A stretch of DNA of 64,000 nt from Labia minor (taxonomy: Eukaryota; Arthropoda; Insecta; Dermaptera; Spongiphoridae), in NCBI GenBank assembly GCA_963082975.1, contig OY720350.1:19376910-19440909 (forward strand), read 5' to 3'. The position numbers and the translations under genes are program-made. Below the pieces are notes generated by a model. It worked only from the letters and a program-made list of their open reading frames with translations. It had not been told where the DNA came from and ran no database searches. The first letter of the stretch is position 1. Every line of letters starts with the position of its first letter. Of the stretch, positions 59,681 to 64,000 are shown one piece after another.

Positions 59681-59870
59681 TAAACTCTATTGTTCTCGAT
59701 GAAACAAAGTTTTTGGCGCCACCATGCGAATGCTGGCAGTAATTAATTGAAAAAAAAATCGGACTTGTACACACAACACATACACAAGCCCGATTTTTTA
59801 TTATATTTTCGAATGCCAGCATAACCAGATGGTGCCAAAAACTTTGTTTCACGGAGAACAATAGAGTTTA
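59681..59870. repeat. Long inverted repeat (foldback) of about 190 bp
   Basis: TAAACTCTATTGTTCTC at the left pairs with GAGAACAATAGAGTTTA at the right. Pairing continues through AAACAAAGTTTTTGGC, CCAGCAT and an inner ATCGGACTTGT/ACAAGCCCGAT pair. The central spacer is a CA-rich stretch. A MITE or hairpin-RNA source; no TSD was found. Confidence 0.75.
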
Positions 59871-60289
59871 GGGGGCCTGCTCCACATATAAACAAACTGA
59901 GAAAATGAATCACAAAGTTCACAGTTTGTATTAAATTCTGGGTTATTGATTACAGAAAAATGTAATTTGCATTGGAATATTAAGATTATCAAGTTATAAT
60001 ATAATCTAATATTCACTTCATATGTTGCAGATTACAATAGATTACATTAAATTACATTACTAGCAAAATTTGAAAAATTGGAGTTTTGGCTTCTAACTGA
60101 CTCATATATAAAAAATAAATTTTCCGTTGATAAACAAAACAAATAAAAAGAAATAATAATAAAAATTAAGTTAATATTATTTTTATTTTTATTTAAAAAG
60201 ACACACTAAATTAACATTTTGTTACGTTCTGCTTCATTTAGTAAAATTATTTTTTATTATTTTAGAGGGTGTAAGTAAGTTAAAGGCGA

Positions 60290-60600
60290 TAAATTTTTAT
60301 TTTTTTTTTCTTTGCTTTATCTCATTGTCCACTCGATAGATAATTGAAGTGTGAAAGAATCGTAAGAGCCACCATCAGTGGTGCTATTCTTTTACTAATA
60401 TAACAGAAAAGGAGAGATGTTGGGCGGAGGGTAACGGAGAGTGCAGAGCGAAGGACAAAATACCTTTTCATTTGACATTTTCTTTCTTTGGTTTTTTTTT
60501 CAAGAACATAAACAAAAACAATATATATCATTTCTCACTTTTTTTTTTTTGTTTGTCGTTTGTCTTTTTACTCCTTTAGAATTATTTTTGAGGGTGCCAT
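60290..60600. other. Mixed-composition patch
   Basis: 60340-60480 is less AT-rich (GGGCGGAGGGTAACGGAG). Unrecognised. Confidence 0.25.
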
Positions 60601-61111
60601 AAATTTCAAAGAACATAAGAAAAGTTATCCTAATTTTCTTTCTAACGATTATGAGAAATTGAATGGATGAAATGCGATGGACAAAATGGAATTTACTTCT
60701 TTAATTTTTCAACTCAATCTATTTTCCTTTTAACTTCAAATTGAAAGATTATATACCGTTATGTTTTTTTTTTTTTTTTTGACTTATGAAAACCACATCC
60801 AATACTCAAGAGACAACCCGGAAAAGAACAAACATAAGTAAGCCAAAAGCAACCCTTTGAATTTTCTTTTTTCTTTTTACATTAGCGGGTCCTTTTGAAC
60901 TTTAGAATTTTTAAAGGATAAAATCGTAGTTTTGTATGCTCTTCTGCAAAATCTCTATTCAGTTCTTGTCAACCTTTTATTAACTTTATACATACACGCG
61001 TGCCATAAATCAATCTTATTATATATATTAATTAAATTTCAAATATTTTGAAAAGTCAATTTTTAAAAGGAATGTTGATCCTATAGGCTATAGAGGTAGG
61101 TTTAATTTTTA

Positions 61112-61740
61112 TTTTTACCGACCGACGATAGTAAGGGAGGTATTGTTTTCACACCAAATTTCACATGTGGAGATTTTTACATATCTCCACGAATCATGCA
61201 TTTTCTAAACAGAAAAAAGTATTTTTAGCATGATGTCTGTCCGTCCGTCCGTATAGATGTGTACAGCCTGAACGGCTCAACCGATTTTGATGAAATTTGG
61301 TATATTTACTTAATGCATCAGTGGGATGAATTGATCAACTTTTGGTGCAAATCCGGAAACCGGAAGAGGTAGTATTAGCGATCGACGATAGGAATGGAAG
61401 GGTTATTTTCACATCAAATTTCACATGAGGAGATTTTTTTATATATCACCACGAATCATGCACTTTGTATTGGTTTTATCCTCGAGAAAAATCATATTTA
61501 TTAGTTTTTTCTTGATTTAAAATTATATGACGTCATCCAGCCATTCATGACGTCACAGCCTGGTCTTACATATATATTATAAATAAAATAAAATTAAAAA
61601 TATTTATGTTATATCCATATCTGTTTTTTTTATTAAATTAATTGATATATTAAAATTATTTGAAATTGTTTCTGTAGCTGGAATTTAATTTACTTCAAAC
61701 CGTCGGTCGGTTCAGACCTGGCCACAGGTCAACTTATTTT
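61112..61740 (+). mobile_element. Family 1 HINE-like element (copy G)
   Basis: Complete + orientation copy, and the clearest view of the internal duplication. Module 1 (about 61117-61200) and module 2 (about 61377-61461) both read GATCG/GACCGACGATAG...TTTTCACA...AAATTTCACATG..GAGATTTTT...CACGAATCATGCA. TGACGTCA octamers at 61528-61535 and 61548-61555. Ends in the hairpin and AACTTATT. Confidence 0.85.
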
Positions 61741-61806
61741 TTTAAAGACAGAACTAAAAGTTTTACAAATATAACAAAACAAAATATAAATTTAAATTGG
61801 AGTAAA

Positions 61807-61992
61807 CGAACCAGTAGATGACCACTGTACCAGTAATTGACCATTTGATAGATTTTTTATCAAAATAAAATAACCTTTTTAATTTCTCTGTTTTTTTGTT
61901 AAGCAATCTGGAAGAGGCTCTTTTTGATATTGATAATTTGAAATTAAAAAGCTTATTTTATCTATCAAATGGTTAATTACTGGTACTTTTAC
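61807..61992. repeat. Palindromic MITE with ACCAGTA ends
   Basis: The left arm GTACCAGTAATTGACC plus ATTTGATAGA (61828-61853) is inverted at 61959-61987. The outer ACCAGTAGATGACC (61810) extends it. Similar motifs end the repeat at 26990-27540. Confidence 0.55.
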
Positions 61993-62477
61993 CTAAATTT
62001 CTACAAGTTATTTTCTGGTGTCTATTATTTTATTGGTCTTTAAATTGGAAAGTGCTTCTTGTGTGGGCATTCACCCTTGATAATTGTTTTACTTCAACAA
62101 AAGATCTTTGTTTTTTAGTTTAGTTTGAACAAAATCTATAGAGATCACTTAATTAATATTTATTATCTCCTCCAGGGTATACAATAAAATTAAATCAAGT
62201 AATTATTTGAATTATTAACTTATTATAATTTAACATTTAAATTTAAAGATTAGTTTTATTCCCTCACAATAAATGAACTCAAAAAGTGTCTTCTGCAGAA
62301 TGTATCTTTAATATCTCTAACAATAAGATAGATTAATAATATTTTTTTTTTTAAATTTGTAACTTTTTCAAATTTTCTAAAATATATGAAAAAATATAAA
62401 TATAAAAAAATTATATAAAATAACGTTTTTCCAATGGACTAAAAATAATAAAATAATGTTTCTATAAGCCTGACAAA

Positions 62478-62900
62478 GATGAATTGCTTCATATTCAACG
62501 AATTTAGTTTTATTTATTTATAAGAAAAATCAAGTCAAATTTTTGTATTAATAAAAATTTTATTAAACACATAAACTGACAAATATTTTTTAATCATGGA
62601 ATAAAATTGATAGTTTAAGAGCTAAGAAATTAATCTTTTATTATTTTTCACTGTAATATACTTATATCAAAGTTTGTATATAAATTTAAAAGTATTTTTT
62701 TTACATTTATATATTATCAATCAAATCCAAAATGGTTGATTATATTTGAAAAAATAGTGTTACTTGTTCATGAAGTGTTTTAGTGTGGTATGTATGTATA
62801 TATATATGAATTATAGCTCTATAAAGGAAGTTAATTGCATAGAAATCAAACGAAAACTAAAAGTGCCCAACGTTTTTCGTTGAATATGAAGCAATTCATC
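62478..62900. repeat. Perfect 25-bp inverted repeats 373 bp apart
   Basis: 62478-62502 (GATGAATTGCTTCATATTCA...) is the exact reverse complement of 62876-62900. The interior is AT-rich and non-coding. Probably a MITE-like element, though no target duplication is evident. Confidence 0.65.
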
Positions 62901-63140
62901 CATAAACTTATTAAGATTATTTTTGAAATATTTATCATTTTTTCACCAACATTAAAAAAAAGTCTATGGTGTTTATATTAAAATAATAGATAATATTAAA
63001 TAACAAAATATATAATTTTCAGTATTTTACTTTAAAAAAAAACAATTTATTATAATTTGATAATATATATAATTGATAAATACTTAATGTTGGATTTAAT
63101 AAGTAATTATAAGAAATGTTAATAGAAAAGTTTTAATATA
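62901..63140. other. AT-rich non-coding DNA
   Basis: No gene or repeat is recognised. Confidence 0.5.
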
Positions 63141-63600
63141 AATTTTTTTACTCTCCCTCTGCCCCTTTTTATGACAATACCATAATTGGATTAAGTGTTG
63201 AAATGATGAATGGAATTTGGATTGGTGCGATTGCGAATGGGTAGAGGTGGAGAGTTTAAGGGAAAAAGCTTCCGAGATGGCATGTCGCCCAGCGTGTGGA
63301 CCCCGAGGGAGGACGCTCAGGTAGCGCCCCCACCCCACCCTCAAACAGCCACGTGGCCCATCATTAACTACGTTGCTCTGAGCCACTTGTCATTTTTATT
63401 TCTCTCTATTTGATAGGGCAATCCGTTTTAGACAATATCGGTCACGTATATCGTCTGGGACCCTCCAGTGATCTGACTTTGAATTATAACAATTGTTGAC
63501 TCTTTTGCAATATTCACAAACCCACTCCATTACTCTCCTACCCTCTTCATCCTCATTTAGTGGGAAAAATTAGACAAGATCTATGAGAGGCTCTTATTCT
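63141..63600. promoter_or_regulatory. GC-richer island, candidate regulatory module
   Basis: Contains the palindrome GCCACGTGGC (CACGTG at 63350-63355) next to a C-rich tract (CGCCCCCACCCCACCCTC), and an AGTGGGAA near 63560. Frames are open on both strands. Regulatory role inferred. Confidence 0.35.
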
Positions 63601-63858
63601 ATTAGAAAAGGTTTTTTTATGTTTGTCAAATTGAGAATATAATTAATTACAATATGATAGCTTTAGTATAGGCAACTCTCCAAGCCAACAAAAAAAAACA
63701 TCCTTAGATTTTAAGATAAAATAAATTAAAAATTTTGTAATTTTTGAAAAAATAATTGATAATAAGTAATTTTTAGTAATTTGTTTCTTATTATAGGGTC
63801 TTTGAGGAAAAATATATTCTTTGAAATTATACTTAAGTTTAAAGACCGTTTGTTAATA

Positions 63859-64000
63859 TTTTTACTATCTCGCCAGAGATAGTATTGAGATCACGAAAAT
63901 TTTCGATGTTGAGATTTTGATGTTTTTATACGTTTTGAAGGTTCCTGAATCATTTTCACTAAGGTTGAGAAAAATGTCTGTGTGTGTGTGTATGTGTGTG
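63859..64000 (+). mobile_element. Family 2 HINE-like element (copy d, cut by the window end)
   Basis: TTTACTATCTCGCCAGAG left end, then GATGTTGAGATTTTGATG and the start of the TG repeat, identical to copy c over most of its visible length. The rest lies outside the window. Confidence 0.75.

Overview
This is a very AT-rich arthropod nuclear DNA window. I cannot name the species; a hemipteran or chelicerate-type genome is possible. The evidence is a spliced, intron-containing protein gene, insect-style core promoter elements, mariner, hAT, MULE and LINE remnants, and many microsatellites. Only one host protein gene is supported: a complete Delta-type Notch ligand on the + strand (start codon 39975, stop ending 47122, 8 coding exons, 787 codons). 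It has a signal peptide, an MNNL domain, a DSL domain, nine EGF repeats, one membrane span and a cytoplasmic tail. The tail keeps arthropod Delta signatures (NEQN, IKNTW, LNTDP, KRISVL) and ends in ATEV, a class I PDZ-ligand ending like that of vertebrate Delta-like 1 and 4.

Layout. 1-39.2 kb is a gene-free upstream region. AT-rich DNA and transposon debris alternate with GC-richer islands of about 0.2-0.9 kb, several with E-box or Hairy/E(spl)-type palindromes; these are candidate cis-regulatory modules of the Delta locus. 39.43-39.97 kb holds a textbook core promoter (TATA, initiator and DPE at canonical spacing) and a 5' UTR with three short uORFs. 39.97-47.12 kb is the Delta coding gene, and 47.12 to about 48.7 kb is its likely 3' UTR. 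48.7-64 kb is again gene-free, with more islands and repeats.

Mobile DNA. The commonest repeat (family 1) is an element of about 625 bp: five near-complete copies, one lacking one end, one degraded and two end fragments. It has 10-bp subterminal inverted repeats, a GTCC microsatellite, a duplicated internal module, two perfect TGACGTCA octamers and a 3' hairpin. A second family (family 2) has unrelated sequence but the same architecture and a similar 3' end. Both look like Helentron-type non-autonomous elements (HINE-like), which is inference. Other elements are a MULE remnant with recognisable ends, a mariner remnant, two related mariner-derived MITEs (one with a transposase fragment), a deleted DDE transposon, two hAT-type MITEs (one with a perfect 8-bp target duplication), TTAA-flanked palindromic MITEs, LINE fragments and a tRNA-like SINE head.

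How it fits together. The coding part encodes a membrane ligand for Notch. Introns 2, 4 and 5 contain four matches to the Su(H)/CSL consensus, and the promoter, intron 2 and distal islands contain GGCACGCG/CACGTG-type sites. This is the pattern expected if Notch output and Hairy/E(spl)-type repressors feed back on Delta, but nothing here tests it. I found no prokaryotic-type system, CRISPR array or viral gene.
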